Positions 52,927 through 61,853 of a DNA stretch of 64,000 nt are shown piece after piece. Each line of letters begins with the position of its first letter. Positions within the stretch are counted from its first letter, which is position 1. A program made the position numbers and the translations under genes. Source of the stretch: Ensifer sp. LC11 (GTDB lineage: Bacteria > Pseudomonadota > Alphaproteobacteria > Rhizobiales > Rhizobiaceae); assembly GCF_001695835.1 (NCBI RefSeq), contig NZ_MBSO01000012.1:248001-312000 (forward strand), read 5' to 3'. The notes under the pieces are model-generated. The model was given only the letters and a program-made list of their open reading frames with translations. It was not told the origin of the DNA and searched no databases.

Positions 52927-53366
52927 GCTTGCCCCTCCGCCGAGAAATTACAGTATCGCCAGATAAACAGATGCGAAAGCGATCTGGAACCGGGCGAATC
53001 AGGATAGGAGCGAAAAAGCCAGAGCGAATGCGCTGATGTCGCACCCAAAGGGATCCGCTTCTCTCTTCGGCTTTCCGACGCCGAGCGGGAATGGTGGCAG
53101 CTAAGAAGGAGCAGCGACTGCGGCGCATCCACGTTCATTTAGGAATATCTGCTGGGTAGCCGAATCCGACACTGCCAATCGGGTGTCTTGAATGTCCGGA
53201 GACGCGCGCCCATTCAGCTCCCGTCGTCTAACTTCCGCATTCCACCCATTGCTGCCGTTCGATTCACCGGGGAACGGCAGCAATGGGCCAAGAGCGGTCA
53301 TAAAAACGCTTTTCGCCCATGCCGGAACCAGCTCCAGATGGTTTTTCGTTGGATGACAGGAGGTGC
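52927..53366. other. Intergenic stretch without recognised feature
   Basis: A 440-base gap upstream of the cyclase gene, ending at the pseudogene fragment. Short ORFs occur on both strands, but none has a ribosome site, recognisable motif or normal codon use. It presumably contains the cyclase promoter. Confidence 0.5.
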
Positions 53367-53702
53367 TCAAAACCGCCGGTCGATGAAATGCTTGGCCTGG
53401 GCGCCTGCGTGGTAGAAGGCGGACTTCACGCCGCGCCAGGTGTCGGGCGTAACCGGCGTTTCCGCCAGCGGGATCGCTGAAGCCTCGCCGGTGACGTGAT
53501 TTGCCAAAGCGCGGCCGAAGACGGTGCCGGGGGCGATGCCGCGGCCGTTGTAGCCGCTGACGGAGGCCACGTCAGGGGCGAGCGTGTGCATCGCCGGCGG
53601 GTTGTTGCTGGTCATGCCGATGCGGCCGTCCCACCAGTATTCGAAGCGGAAGTCGCCGATGAAGGGGAAGAGCTTGCGGACCGAGCGGGCGACAAAGGCG
53701 CT
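53367..53702 (-). pseudogene. 3' fragment of a FAD oxidoreductase gene (diverged duplicate of 55063-55398)
   Basis: About 336 bp match the end of the intact oxidoreductase gene at roughly 92% by eye, ending in the same residues (AKHFIDRRF). The frame is intact through RIGMTSNNPPAMHTLAPDV to the stop, but homology ends abruptly at 53702, so about 75% of the gene is missing. The differences are largely synonymous, implying it derived from a functional relative rather than decaying in place. It is a direct repeat of the intact copy's end; DHFR-like and glyoxalase-like genes lie between. Confidence 0.85.
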
Positions 53703-53732
53703 GCGGCTTGAACAAAGCCCGTCTTGAACAAC

Positions 53733-53767
53733 GACGCCTCGGGTCAGTAATGGCCCGAGGCGTTTTG
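53733..53767 (+). terminator. Hairpin with T-run
   Basis: ACGCCTCGGG/CCCGAGGCGT around a 10-base loop, followed by TTTTGG. It reads as a plus-strand terminator, although no plus-strand gene precedes it closely. It resembles the chemoreceptor terminator at 50899-50932. Confidence 0.6.
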
Positions 53768-53792
53768 GTGTGTTGGGGTAGCGGGTGCAAGA

Positions 53793-54323
53793 CTAAGCGG
53801 GAACGTAGGTCAGCCTGACCACATTCTCGTCAACGCGATCATGCGCGACCAGGCGCAACGGCGGGCGGGGGCCGGCAAAATAGGGATTGCCGCCACCGAT
53901 CACCACCGGATGCAGGTAGATCCGGTACTCGTCGATCAGCCCGAGCTCGGTGAGGCTTTGCGCCAAGACGGGACCGGCCACTTCGATCTCGCCTTCATGG
54001 TCAGCCTTCAGCTTGCGGACAGCACCGCCAAGATCCCCTTCGACGAGCCGGGCGTTGGGGCCGACGGATGGCTGCGAGCGCGAGACGACCCATTTCGGCT
54101 GCTTCCGCCACGCCGCCGCGAAGGCCTGTTCGTCCGGACCCCATTCGGGATGCTCGTCGTCCCAATAGCGCATGATCTCGTAGATGCGGCGACCGTATAG
54201 ACTGCCCGCCTGCTGCTCGGCCTCCTTGATGAAGTGGCGGAAGAGCGTGGGGCTTGGCCCAAAGGACATATGATCGACATAGCCGTCCAGCGACTGGTTC
54301 ATTCCGAACACGAGCTTAGCCAT
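53793..54323 (-). CDS. Dihydrofolate reductase family protein (RibD C-terminal domain)
   Basis: A 176-residue single-domain protein of the RibD-C/DHFR-like family: KLVFGMNQSLDGYVDH at the N-terminus, GRRIYEIMRYW, WVVSRSQPSVG, and EVAGPVLAQSLTELGLIDEYRI with PVVIGGG. Such proteins are widespread and mostly uncharacterised; they are not the essential folate enzyme. The ATG at 54323 follows AAGGAAC. It lies between the two copies of the oxidoreductase 3' end and may have arrived with that rearrangement. Confidence 0.85.
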   Translation of the reverse strand: MAKLVFGMNQSLDGYVDHMSFGPSPTLFRHFIKEAEQQAGSLYGRRIYEIMRYWDDEHPEWGPDEQAFAAAWRKQPKWVVSRSQPSVGPNARLVEGDLGGAVRKLKADHEGEIEVAGPVLAQSLTELGLIDEYRIYLHPVVIGGGNPYFAGPRPPLRLVAHDRVDENVVRLTYVPA

Positions 54324-54503
54324 GGCCAGTTCCTTGTCTCGAATGGCGCCTTCGCCCACAGGTCTGCTTGCGATGTGCAATCGGTTCAGGTTAAGCCGAC
54401 TGATCTCAAATCACAAGCGGTTTTTGAAGCCTCGACATCGAGGACGTCTGCCGTGCGCAGGCCTTCAACGCTCGCCACCGTCGGCAGGAGTGGGCTGGCC
54501 GCG

Positions 54504-54869
54504 CTACTGCGAATTGGCCGCTGTCGGCCTTCTGCGTTTCGTCACGGCCTTTTCAAGGTGATGATCGTACCAACTATCAGGGAACGCGATGCTCCACATC
54601 AGCTGGCGCAGGTTCCCGGCGTCGATGTCCCGATATCCCAGCTCCTCCAGCCGAAGCAGAAGCAACATATGATCGGTAACGACGATCAATCGGGCGTGGC
54701 TGCCGACCTGAAGCAGCGCCGGGCGCAATGCCGCGTAGGATTTGAAGCCGAGCGATGCGGCGATTGCCTCGTCGAAATGCGATGACTTGATGTGAGGGTA
54801 ATGATCCCGGAGGGACTTCTTCAGGGCGGCTATGTTGGACGGCGAGAACCTAACCTGCGGGTGCAGCAT
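54504..54869 (-). CDS. Hypothetical protein, possibly glyoxalase-superfamily/antitoxin-like N-terminal motif
   Basis: A 121-residue protein from ATG 54869 (MLHPQVRFSPSN). The segment SSHFDEAIAASLGFKSYAAL resembles a motif found in small proteins labelled glyoxalase superfamily. The C-terminal tail is basic and low in complexity (KAVTKRRRPTAANSQ). No enzyme motif is recognised. It lies between the two oxidoreductase repeats, with 180 bases separating it from the DHFR-like gene. Confidence 0.5.
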   Translation of the reverse strand: MLHPQVRFSPSNIAALKKSLRDHYPHIKSSHFDEAIAASLGFKSYAALRPALLQVGSHARLIVVTDHMLLLLRLEELGYRDIDAGNLRQLMWSIAFPDSWYDHHLEKAVTKRRRPTAANSQ

Positions 54870-55062
54870 GAGACGATCCGATGCTCCTGGTCGAAGTCTG
54901 CCGATTACGCTTCGACGTTGATGAACATGGTCGTCGAGTAAAGTTCCGCGGCCCTTCAACCCGGCAGCAGGTTTGGATGGGCACCCGCGGTGGACGCTAC
55001 ACCGCGGGAATCCGATATTCAAGATTCAGTCTGAGACTACGCCGTTCCAACGCCGGGAGCCT

Positions 55063-56352
55063 TCAAAACCGCCGGTCGATGAAATGCTTGGCCTGGGCGC
55101 CTGCGTGGTAGAAGGCCGATTTCACCGTGCGCCAGGTGTCCGGCGTAACCGGCGTTTCGGCGAGCGGGATCGCTGAAGCCTCGCCGGTGACGTGGTTGGC
55201 CAGCGCGCGGCCGAAGACGGTGCCCGGCGCGATGCCGCGGCCGTTGTAGCCGCTAACGGAAACGACGTCAGGGGCAAGCGTGTGCATCGCCGGCAGGTTG
55301 TTGGTCGTCATGCCGATGCGACCGTCCCACCAGTATTCGAAGCGGAAATCGCCGATGAAGGGGAAGAGCTTGCGCAGCGAGCGGGCGGAAAAGGCGCGGT
55401 GCGTGCCTTCGGCGATCGCGTCGAGGCGGCCGATGGAGCCGAAGATCAGCCGGTTCTGCTGATCCATGCGGAAGGAGGTCATGACGAGACCGGTGTCCCA
55501 GGCGCCCTGGCGTTCCGGCAGGATGCGGGCGGCCACAGCGTCCGGCAGCGGATTGGTGGCGAACTGGAAGTAAGGCAGGATCGTCAGTTCCTGGGTGTGC
55601 GCCTGCCACGGGCTCTCGGCGAACAGGCCGCCATAGGCGTTGGTGGCAAGGATCACATGTCTGGCGCGGACAACACCGTTTCCGGCCTTCAGCACCCAGT
55701 TGTCGCCCTTTCGCTCGGCGCCGGTGAGCGGGGTGTCGGTGTAGATTTCAGCACCGGCGGCAAGCGCTGCGCGGGCGAGCCCGCGGGCATAGGCGAGCGG
55801 CTGGATGGTGCCGGCGCGGCGATCGAGCAGGGCGCCGGAAAAGCCTTCGGCACCGGTCAGGGCATGCGCGCGTTCGGCGGAGAGGGCCTCGACCGGAGCG
55901 CCGCGCTTCTGCCATTGGGCTTCGCGGTCCTTGATCTCGGTGACACCTTCGTTGCCGACGGCCATGTGCAGCGTGCCGTTGCGCACCGCCTCGCAGGCAA
56001 TGCCGTGTTTTTCGACCAGCGCATAGACCATCGACGGGCCGTCGCCGAGTTCGGTCAGCAGGCGGTTGCCGGCGTCAGGGCCGAGCGTCGAGATCAGGTC
56101 GTCGGGTTTTACCCACATGCCGGCATTGACGAGGCCGACATTGCGGCCCGAACCGCCGAAGCCGATCATCTTCGCTTCGATGACCGTTGCCTTGACACCT
56201 TTTTCCTGGAGGTGGAGGGCGGCCGAGAGGCCGGTGAAGCCGCCGCCGATGATGGCGACATCAGTCGCAATCTCGCGGTTAAGTGGCTTCGTTTCGGGCG
56301 CGGCCGGTGCCGTCGCATGCCAGAGGTTGGGCAGGGTGCGCTCCGTCGCCAT
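55063..56352 (-). CDS. FAD-dependent oxidoreductase (DadA/PuuB-like amine or amino acid oxidase)
   Basis: A 429-residue D-amino-acid-oxidase-fold flavoprotein with FAD motif DVAIIGGGFTGLSAALHLQE (about residues 30-49), GFGGSGRNVGLVN, and the C-terminal GYNGRGIAPGTVFGRAL. Length and style match gamma-glutamylputrescine oxidase PuuB and relatives. The ATG at 56352 follows GAAGGAAT; the longer open frame upstream includes no better start. No polyamine genes adjoin it. The last 336 bp are duplicated at 53367-53702. Confidence 0.85.
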   Translation of the reverse strand: MATERTLPNLWHATAPAAPETKPLNREIATDVAIIGGGFTGLSAALHLQEKGVKATVIEAKMIGFGGSGRNVGLVNAGMWVKPDDLISTLGPDAGNRLLTELGDGPSMVYALVEKHGIACEAVRNGTLHMAVGNEGVTEIKDREAQWQKRGAPVEALSAERAHALTGAEGFSGALLDRRAGTIQPLAYARGLARAALAAGAEIYTDTPLTGAERKGDNWVLKAGNGVVRARHVILATNAYGGLFAESPWQAHTQELTILPYFQFATNPLPDAVAARILPERQGAWDTGLVMTSFRMDQQNRLIFGSIGRLDAIAEGTHRAFSARSLRKLFPFIGDFRFEYWWDGRIGMTTNNLPAMHTLAPDVVSVSGYNGRGIAPGTVFGRALANHVTGEASAIPLAETPVTPDTWRTVKSAFYHAGAQAKHFIDRRF

Positions 56353-56513
56353 CCAGGCAATTCCTTCGTGTGCGGCCGCGATGCCGGCCATTGTCATCGA
56401 TATATCAGGTGATAGCGGATCGCCGGGAAAATTCTCATGACAATGTTTCATGAAGTCATGATGCAAGGGAAGCGTGCGAGGGGACCGTCGCCCAGCATTT
56501 GAACCAGTCATTT

Positions 56514-56550
56514 GAAAAAGAACCGCAGCTGGGTCGTCGGCAGCTGCGGT
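56514..56550 (-). terminator. Terminator of the L,D-transpeptidase transcript
   Basis: On the minus strand a perfect 10-bp stem, ACCGCAGCTG/CAGCTGCGGT, with a 9-base loop is followed by TCTTTTTC. It lies about 190 bases past the L,D-transpeptidase stop, within the 390-base gap before the oxidoreductase gene; the rest of that gap shows nothing else. Confidence 0.8.
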
Positions 56551-56742
56551 CTTCGCAAATGGATACATCTGAAAAGGTTTTGCCGAACGCCAGGCGCCGG
56601 CGCAAAGACATTTAACAAGGGTGCCCGTCGTGGATGGTCGATCAGGCAGCCCCATCATCTATGCTGCAGGCGCGAAGTCACTCACCCAATTGGGGGAAAT
56701 GGCGAAAAAAAGCGCGAAAACAACGCTTGCCCTGGCGTTCTG

Positions 56743-58140
56743 TCAGTCGACGAACTCGACCGTGACGCCGGCGCTCACCATCTTGGCAAGCTCGGTCGCG
56801 TCCCAGTTGGTGAGGCGCACGCAGCCGTGGCTCTGGGTCTTGCCGATCTTGGATGGTTCCGGCGTGCCATGAATGCCGTAGGTGGGCTTCGAGAGCGCGA
56901 TCCACACGGTACCAACCGGGCCGTTCGGCCCCGGCTGCAGGGTGAGGATCTTGTCGTTGTTGCCCTGCTTGAAGTTGATCTTCGGATTGTAGGTATAACC
57001 CGGATTGAGCGCGATGCGCTCGACATTGACGGTGCCTGACGGCGACGGCGTGTCGGAAGAGCCGATCGTTGCCGGATAGGCGGCAATCAGCTTGCCGGCG
57101 TCGTCATAGGCCAGCACCTGCTTGCGCGCCTTGTCGGCGATGATGCGGGCGACCTTGCCGGTCTTGTTCTGACCCGGATTGATGACCTTGATGATGGTGC
57201 CGGGGACGGTGAAGTCGACGCCCGGGTTCAGCTCGCGCAGATAGGCCTCGTCCATATGGAACTTCTCGCCGAGCATTTCCGTCGTCGAGGTGAAGGACAT
57301 GTGCGGCAGCATCGCCTTGTGCGCGTAATCCTCCGGGATCGACGCGACATAGGGGCCGGCGGCATCGGCGGCCGTGATCGTATAGCTGGTGATCGGCATG
57401 CCGCCGCTCATGCGCAGCCGCTCGAGAATGTCGTCGGTGTTGTTGGGGTCGAGCGTTTCGCCGGTCGATTGCTGCCAGGCCTCGATCGCCTTGGTGACGT
57501 TCGAGCCCATCTTGCCGTCGATGACGCCAGGCGAAAAGCCTTCGCGGTCGAGGAAGACCTGCAGTGCGGTGATTTCAGCACGCGACTTGCTCTTGACCGA
57601 CAGCGCCGGCGGCATCGACTGGCGCATCGGGTTGCCGTCGTTCGGATCGATCGACGCCTCCTCGGTGCCGTCGATCAGCCCGGGCAGGCTGTTCGGCAAC
57701 TCGTTGCCGTCGGTCGACGGCGGTACGACATCACGGTAATCGGGAATGGAGCCGGTGACGTCGCCGGGCTCGGAATAGCCATAGCCGCGCTCGCGGTTGC
57801 GTTGGTTCGAGTAGATGTCGACGTCGCCCTGGCGGCGGTAGCCGCCGTAGTCGCCCTGCCGGGCGCGACTGGGCACCACGGTGGCGACCACATTGCCCCA
57901 GCTGTCGATCAGAAGCGTGCGGCCGCGGCTGTCGCGCATGGTCTGCACCTCGTCGGCGCCGGGCACATAATCGAGGATTTCGCCGTCGGGCGTCACCAGC
58001 ATGACGTCGTCGCCATAGCGGTTGGAGCCGCGATAGTCCTGCGCGAAGGCGGCCGTCAGATCCACGGCAAGAAAGCCGGCTGCGGCGAGGAGCGAGAGGC
58101 CAATGCGGGTCGCTGACGTCACGTAAGAACCTGTCTTCAT
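56743..58140 (-). CDS. L,D-transpeptidase (ErfK/YbiS/YkuD) with peptidoglycan-binding region
   Basis: A 465-residue exported protein with signal peptide (IGLSLLAAAGFLAVDLTAAFA, cleavage before QDYRG). A Gly/Tyr/Arg-rich linker (residues about 90-125) precedes a putative peptidoglycan-binding domain (EITALQVFLDREGFSPGVIDGKMG). The YkuD catalytic domain is C-terminal, with YGIHGT and the nucleophile motif SHGCVRLTNWDA. It forms 3-3 cross-links or attaches proteins to the wall. L,D-transpeptidases are numerous in Rhizobiales, where they support polar growth. Monocistronic, with a terminator downstream. Confidence 0.92.
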   Translation of the reverse strand: MKTGSYVTSATRIGLSLLAAAGFLAVDLTAAFAQDYRGSNRYGDDVMLVTPDGEILDYVPGADEVQTMRDSRGRTLLIDSWGNVVATVVPSRARQGDYGGYRRQGDVDIYSNQRNRERGYGYSEPGDVTGSIPDYRDVVPPSTDGNELPNSLPGLIDGTEEASIDPNDGNPMRQSMPPALSVKSKSRAEITALQVFLDREGFSPGVIDGKMGSNVTKAIEAWQQSTGETLDPNNTDDILERLRMSGGMPITSYTITAADAAGPYVASIPEDYAHKAMLPHMSFTSTTEMLGEKFHMDEAYLRELNPGVDFTVPGTIIKVINPGQNKTGKVARIIADKARKQVLAYDDAGKLIAAYPATIGSSDTPSPSGTVNVERIALNPGYTYNPKINFKQGNNDKILTLQPGPNGPVGTVWIALSKPTYGIHGTPEPSKIGKTQSHGCVRLTNWDATELAKMVSAGVTVEFVD

Positions 58141-58328
58141 TATAGTGAATGTGGCGCGGTACATTTCGATTTCGACGTTAATGTGAAAAAAATGAATTCA
58201 TCATGAACAAGCGGTTAAATTCTATCTAGGCGGAGCGATCTCAAGCTTCAACCGATGAAATGGGTCTTTCCTCCGGTATCATCGCTTTGTGATTGCAGTG
58301 ATTCTCGACCTTTTTGAGGAGAAGCGGC

Positions 58329-59174
58329 ATGTTGAAGACACTCGGCGAGCCCAGGGACGACCAAGAGAATCACGTGCTCTTCGACCGGTTGTCGGCGCTC
58401 GACATCGCCGCCTTCGTCGTCGACGGCGTCGATCTTTCGCCGGGTACTGCAATCCCGTCCGACGGGGATCCCCGCATCGACCGGGCACTTGCGGGCTTTC
58501 TTTTCACCTGTGGTCCCGAGCATATCCGCCATCCGGAACCGGTCACGGGCGACGAGCGCGGTGCCAGCTATCCGCTGCACGGCTCGCTTGCCGGGACGGC
58601 AGTCAGCCACACGGAGATGGGAGAGGGTGGCCACGAATGCACAGCGACGATCGACGTTGCGCTCGCTGGTGGCGGGCAGGCGCGGGTCGAGCGGCGCTGG
58701 CGGATCGATGCGGAGCGTGAGCAAGTTTTGCTCGAAGATCGCATCATCAACATCGGGAGCGTCGCCTTTCCGCCGATGATGATGTATCACCTCAACATTG
58801 CCGGCCGGCTGCTCGGGCCCGACACCCGCATCGTCAGTGCCTCGATCGAGAGCGGAGAGCGTAGCTGGTGTTTCGGCGATGGCGAGAGCGCGCATTTCTG
58901 TCTTCCCGCGGCCGTTGATGCTGACGGCTGGTCGCAGGTGACACTGGCCGGACTTGCCGGCCTCGGCGGACGAGACGTTCGGGTGCGCTTTCGGGCCGAC
59001 ACGCTGCCCTTCCTGCAGATGTGGCGCTGCCAGCGCGGCGAGGCCGACGTGATCAGCATCGAGCCGGTGTCGCATCGCATCGCCAAGCGGCCGGTGCTTG
59101 AGACGGCGGGCGAGCTGACGCCGCTCCTGCCGGGTGAGGTGCGGAGCTATGCGATCGCCTTTGCCGTCGTCTGA
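58329..59174 (+). CDS. DUF4432 family protein (aldose 1-epimerase-like)
   Basis: A 281-residue protein with the galactose-mutarotase-like fold of DUF4432: RGASYPLHGSLAGTAV contains the conserved His of the HG motif, and PMMMYHLNIAGRLLG and LPFLQMWR follow. Probable sugar binding or epimerisation; the substrate is unknown. The ATG at 58329 follows GAGGAGAAG. Confidence 0.75.
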   Translation: MLKTLGEPRDDQENHVLFDRLSALDIAAFVVDGVDLSPGTAIPSDGDPRIDRALAGFLFTCGPEHIRHPEPVTGDERGASYPLHGSLAGTAVSHTEMGEGGHECTATIDVALAGGGQARVERRWRIDAEREQVLLEDRIINIGSVAFPPMMMYHLNIAGRLLGPDTRIVSASIESGERSWCFGDGESAHFCLPAAVDADGWSQVTLAGLAGLGGRDVRVRFRADTLPFLQMWRCQRGEADVISIEPVSHRIAKRPVLETAGELTPLLPGEVRSYAIAFAVV

Positions 59175-59252
59175 GCCACGGCTTTTGAATTGACGGGAGA
59201 TGAGGCTGCGCCTACATCAGTGGCCACCACATTTCCTTGAGGGAAGACGACC

Positions 59253-59591
59253 ATGGACATCCGCCAGATCAACGACGAATACTCGGTCACCGGCCAGATC
59301 ACCGTCGAGGATCTCGACCAGATCAAGGCGCTCGGCTTCAAGTCCATCGTCTGCCACCGCCCGGACTTCGAGGCGCCGGACCAGCCGACCTTCGATGCCA
59401 TCGCGGCCCGCGCCGAGGAACTCGGCATCGAAACCAAGCATATCCCCGTCGGCCCGATGGGCGTGACGGCGGATGCCGTGACCAGCATGGTCGACGCGCT
59501 TGACGAGTTCCAGCGCCCGATGCTCGGCTATTGCCGCTCGGGCGCCCGCTCGACGGCCGTCTACCAGCAGACCCAGCATATTCGCGGCTGA
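59253..59591 (+). CDS. TIGR01244/DUF442 family PTP-like protein
   Basis: A 112-residue small protein with the phosphatase-like loop YCRSGARST (Cys-x5-Arg) near residue 92, and ITVEDLDQIKALGFKSIVCH at the N-terminus. This matches the beta-lactamase-hydrolase-like N-domain family (Blh/BigR-linked in rhizobia), associated with sulfur metabolism. No rhodanese or dioxygenase partner is adjacent here. RBS GAGGGAAG. Confidence 0.8.
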   Translation: MDIRQINDEYSVTGQITVEDLDQIKALGFKSIVCHRPDFEAPDQPTFDAIAARAEELGIETKHIPVGPMGVTADAVTSMVDALDEFQRPMLGYCRSGARSTAVYQQTQHIRG

Positions 59592-59606
59592 GCCGGCTCC
59601 AGTTCC

Positions 59607-59655
59607 CTAGATCGCGCTCGGCCGCGTTCGTTTGAACGAACCGCGGAGGATCGGC
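59607..59655. repeat. Rhizobial palindrome carrying the cupin gene's ribosome-binding site
   Basis: CTAGATCGCGCTCGG leads into CCGCGTTCGTT/AACGAACCGCGG, an inverted repeat with one extra base. It continues into GGAGGATCGGC, which serves as the ribosome site of the cupin gene. It resembles the CTAGAGCG-type palindrome at 16453-16496. Confidence 0.6.
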
Positions 59656-60006
59656 ATGGCCGAAGCGCATCTCATTTCGAATGAGCAATGGGCTGATGAG
59701 CCCGGTGTCTGGAAAGGCGAATTCGAGGGCGGCGCCTATGGCGCTGGCCTCTCGGTGATCTTCGTTTCCACAGACGAGATCGGCTACGGGCCGAAACTGC
59801 ACCGCCATCCCTATCCCGAAACCTTCATCGTGCGCGTTGGCCGCGCCCGCTTCACCGTGGGCGACCGGACCATCGATGCCGAGGCTGGCCAGATCGTCGT
59901 GGCGCCGGCCAATGTGCCGCACAAATTCGAGAACCTCGGGCCCGGCCGGCTGGAGACGACCGACCTGCACGCGGCCGGCGCGTTCTCGACCGAGTGGCTG
60001 GAGTAG
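59656..60006 (+). CDS. Small cupin-domain protein
   Basis: A 116-residue single cupin. Metal-ligand motif 1 (HRHPYPETFIVRVG) and motif 2 (VPHKFENLG) are intact, so a metal-bound beta-barrel enzyme or sensor is expected. It stands alone between a palindrome and a repeat. Substrate unknown. Confidence 0.85.
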   Translation: MAEAHLISNEQWADEPGVWKGEFEGGAYGAGLSVIFVSTDEIGYGPKLHRHPYPETFIVRVGRARFTVGDRTIDAEAGQIVVAPANVPHKFENLGPGRLETTDLHAAGAFSTEWLE

Positions 60007-60085
60007 GGGCGGTCGTCGAGTATAGGAAGGTTCATACCCCTGCGCCGTGGACACGGCGCAACTTGTCGCCAGCCCACCCACAACC

Positions 60086-60140
60086 CTCATTCCTGTGCTT
60101 GTCACAGGAATCCAATCACGGCGCGTCTGCGCCATGATTG
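60086..60140. repeat. Half copy of the MITE-like element
   Basis: CTCATTCCTGTGCTTGTCAC followed by AGGAATCC and a GGCGCGTCTGCGCC hairpin repeats the left half of the elements at 6308-6440 and 7363-7501. The right half is missing. A GCGCCGTGGACACGGCGC hairpin sits just upstream (60041-60058). Confidence 0.65.
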
Positions 60141-60163
60141 AACCTCTCTCGAACAAAGCCTGG

Positions 60164-61810
60164 TCAGCCGTTCCTAATGTCGCTCAGCGTGCGCGTCGGC
60201 GTGATCGCTTCGGGATCGAGCTTGATCTCGATGATCGACGGCTTGCCGCTGGCGCGGGCGCGCAGGAACGCGGCGGCGAACTCTTCCGTCTTCTCGACCG
60301 TCTCACCATGGCCGCCATAGGCGCGGGCGAGCGCTGCGAAATCCGGGTTGGTGAGATCGGTGGCGCTGACACGGCCGGGATATTCGCGCTCCTGGTGCAT
60401 GCGGATCGTGCCGTAGATGCCATTGTTGACGACGACGGTGATGATTGGCAGGCGGTAGCGCACGGCGGTCGCGAACTCCTGTCCGTGCATCAGGAAACAG
60501 CCGTCGCCGGCAAAGCAGATGACTTCGCGCTCCGGATGAAGCTGCTTGGCGGCAACTGCGGCCGGCAGGCCGTAGCCCATCGAGCCGGAAGCGGGGGCTG
60601 CCTGCGTGGCAAAGCGGCGGAAGCGGTGGAAGCGATGCACCCAGGTGGCGTAATTGCCGGCGCCGTTGGTGAAGATCGCATCTTCAGGCACGTTCGCCTC
60701 GATCCAGTTCATGATCGGGCCCATCTGCACCGGACCCGGTCCGGTCTCCGGCGGCGTCGACCATTTGCGATAGGCGGCATGCATGGCTTCCGTGCGCGCG
60801 GACCAGGCGGGTTCACTCGCGGGCGTCAGGCCTTCGAGGGCACCGACGAAGTCGCTGGGGCTTGCGGCAATCGCGAGCTCCGGCCGGTAGACGCGACCGA
60901 GCTCGGAGCTGTCGGGATGCACATGCACCAGCGTCTGGTGCGGGTAGGGGCTGTCCATCAGCGTATAACCGGAGGAGGGCATTTCCGAGAAGCGGCCGCC
61001 GAGAAGCAGGACGAGATCGGCCTCCTTGATCTCCTTGGCAAGAGCTGGGTTGATGCCGATGCCGACATCGCCGGCGTAATTCGGATGCAGATGGTCAAAC
61101 AGCATCTGGCGGCGGAAGGAGCAGCCGACCGGCAACTTCCAGCGCTCGGCGAAGCGCTGGAATTCGGCAACGCTTTCCGCCGTCCAGCGGGTGCCGCCGA
61201 GGATGGCGATCGGCCGCTTGGCGCTTTCAAGCATCTCGCCGAGCCGCTTGACCTGCGCCGGACCCGGATGGCCCTCGACCGGCTGGTAGGGCTTGGCGGC
61301 CGGGGCTTCCGCGCTGCGCGTCAGCATGTCCTCGGGCAGCGTCAGCACGACGGGACCAGGGCGACCTGAGGTGGCGACGGCAAAGGCGCGGGTGACGAAT
61401 TCCGGAATGCGGGCGGGATCGTCGATTTCGCCCACCCATTTGGCGACCTCGGTGAAGGCGCGGCGGTACTCGATCTCCTGGAAGGCCTCGCGCTCGCGCG
61501 CCTCGCTCTGTACCTGGCCGATGAAGAGGATCATCGGGATCGAGTCCTGCCTTGCGACATGCAAGCCGGCGGACGCATTGGTGGCGCCGGGACCGCGCGT
61601 GACCATGCAGATGCCGGGCTCGCCCGTCAGCCGTCCCCAGGCGTCCGCCATCATCGCCGCACCGCCCTCCTGCCGGCAGACGAGCACATCGATGTCGGTG
61701 TCGTAGAGCGCGTCCAGCACCGCCAGATAGCTTTCCCCCGGCACGCAGGCGATGCGTTTTACGCCATTGGCGACGAGCGCATCGACGATGAGCTGACCTC
61801 CAGTTTTCAT
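60164..61810 (-). CDS. Thiamine-pyrophosphate-dependent enzyme (acetolactate synthase-like)
   Basis: A 548-residue TPP enzyme with the cofactor-activating glutamate in CRQEGGAAMMADAWGR, a central FAD/NAD-like domain (RPIAILGGTRW), and the TPP motif GDGCFLMHGQEFATAVRY ending TVVVNN. It has the full-length IlvB/benzoylformate-decarboxylase architecture but no adjacent small subunit, so a 2-keto acid decarboxylase or carboligase outside branched-chain synthesis is likely. It is the last gene of a three-gene minus-strand operon. Confidence 0.85.
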   Translation of the reverse strand: MKTGGQLIVDALVANGVKRIACVPGESYLAVLDALYDTDIDVLVCRQEGGAAMMADAWGRLTGEPGICMVTRGPGATNASAGLHVARQDSIPMILFIGQVQSEAREREAFQEIEYRRAFTEVAKWVGEIDDPARIPEFVTRAFAVATSGRPGPVVLTLPEDMLTRSAEAPAAKPYQPVEGHPGPAQVKRLGEMLESAKRPIAILGGTRWTAESVAEFQRFAERWKLPVGCSFRRQMLFDHLHPNYAGDVGIGINPALAKEIKEADLVLLLGGRFSEMPSSGYTLMDSPYPHQTLVHVHPDSSELGRVYRPELAIAASPSDFVGALEGLTPASEPAWSARTEAMHAAYRKWSTPPETGPGPVQMGPIMNWIEANVPEDAIFTNGAGNYATWVHRFHRFRRFATQAAPASGSMGYGLPAAVAAKQLHPEREVICFAGDGCFLMHGQEFATAVRYRLPIITVVVNNGIYGTIRMHQEREYPGRVSATDLTNPDFAALARAYGGHGETVEKTEEFAAAFLRARASGKPSIIEIKLDPEAITPTRTLSDIRNG

Positions 61811-61853
61811 TTCATTCCTCCCGTTGGTCTTTCTTTTGTTTTTGGATCGCCTG

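Noticed and set aside
53367-53615. Independent small gene from the ATG at 53615 minus
   Set aside because: It is the in-frame tail of the duplicated oxidoreductase fragment; homology extends upstream of that ATG to 53702 and no ribosome site precedes it.
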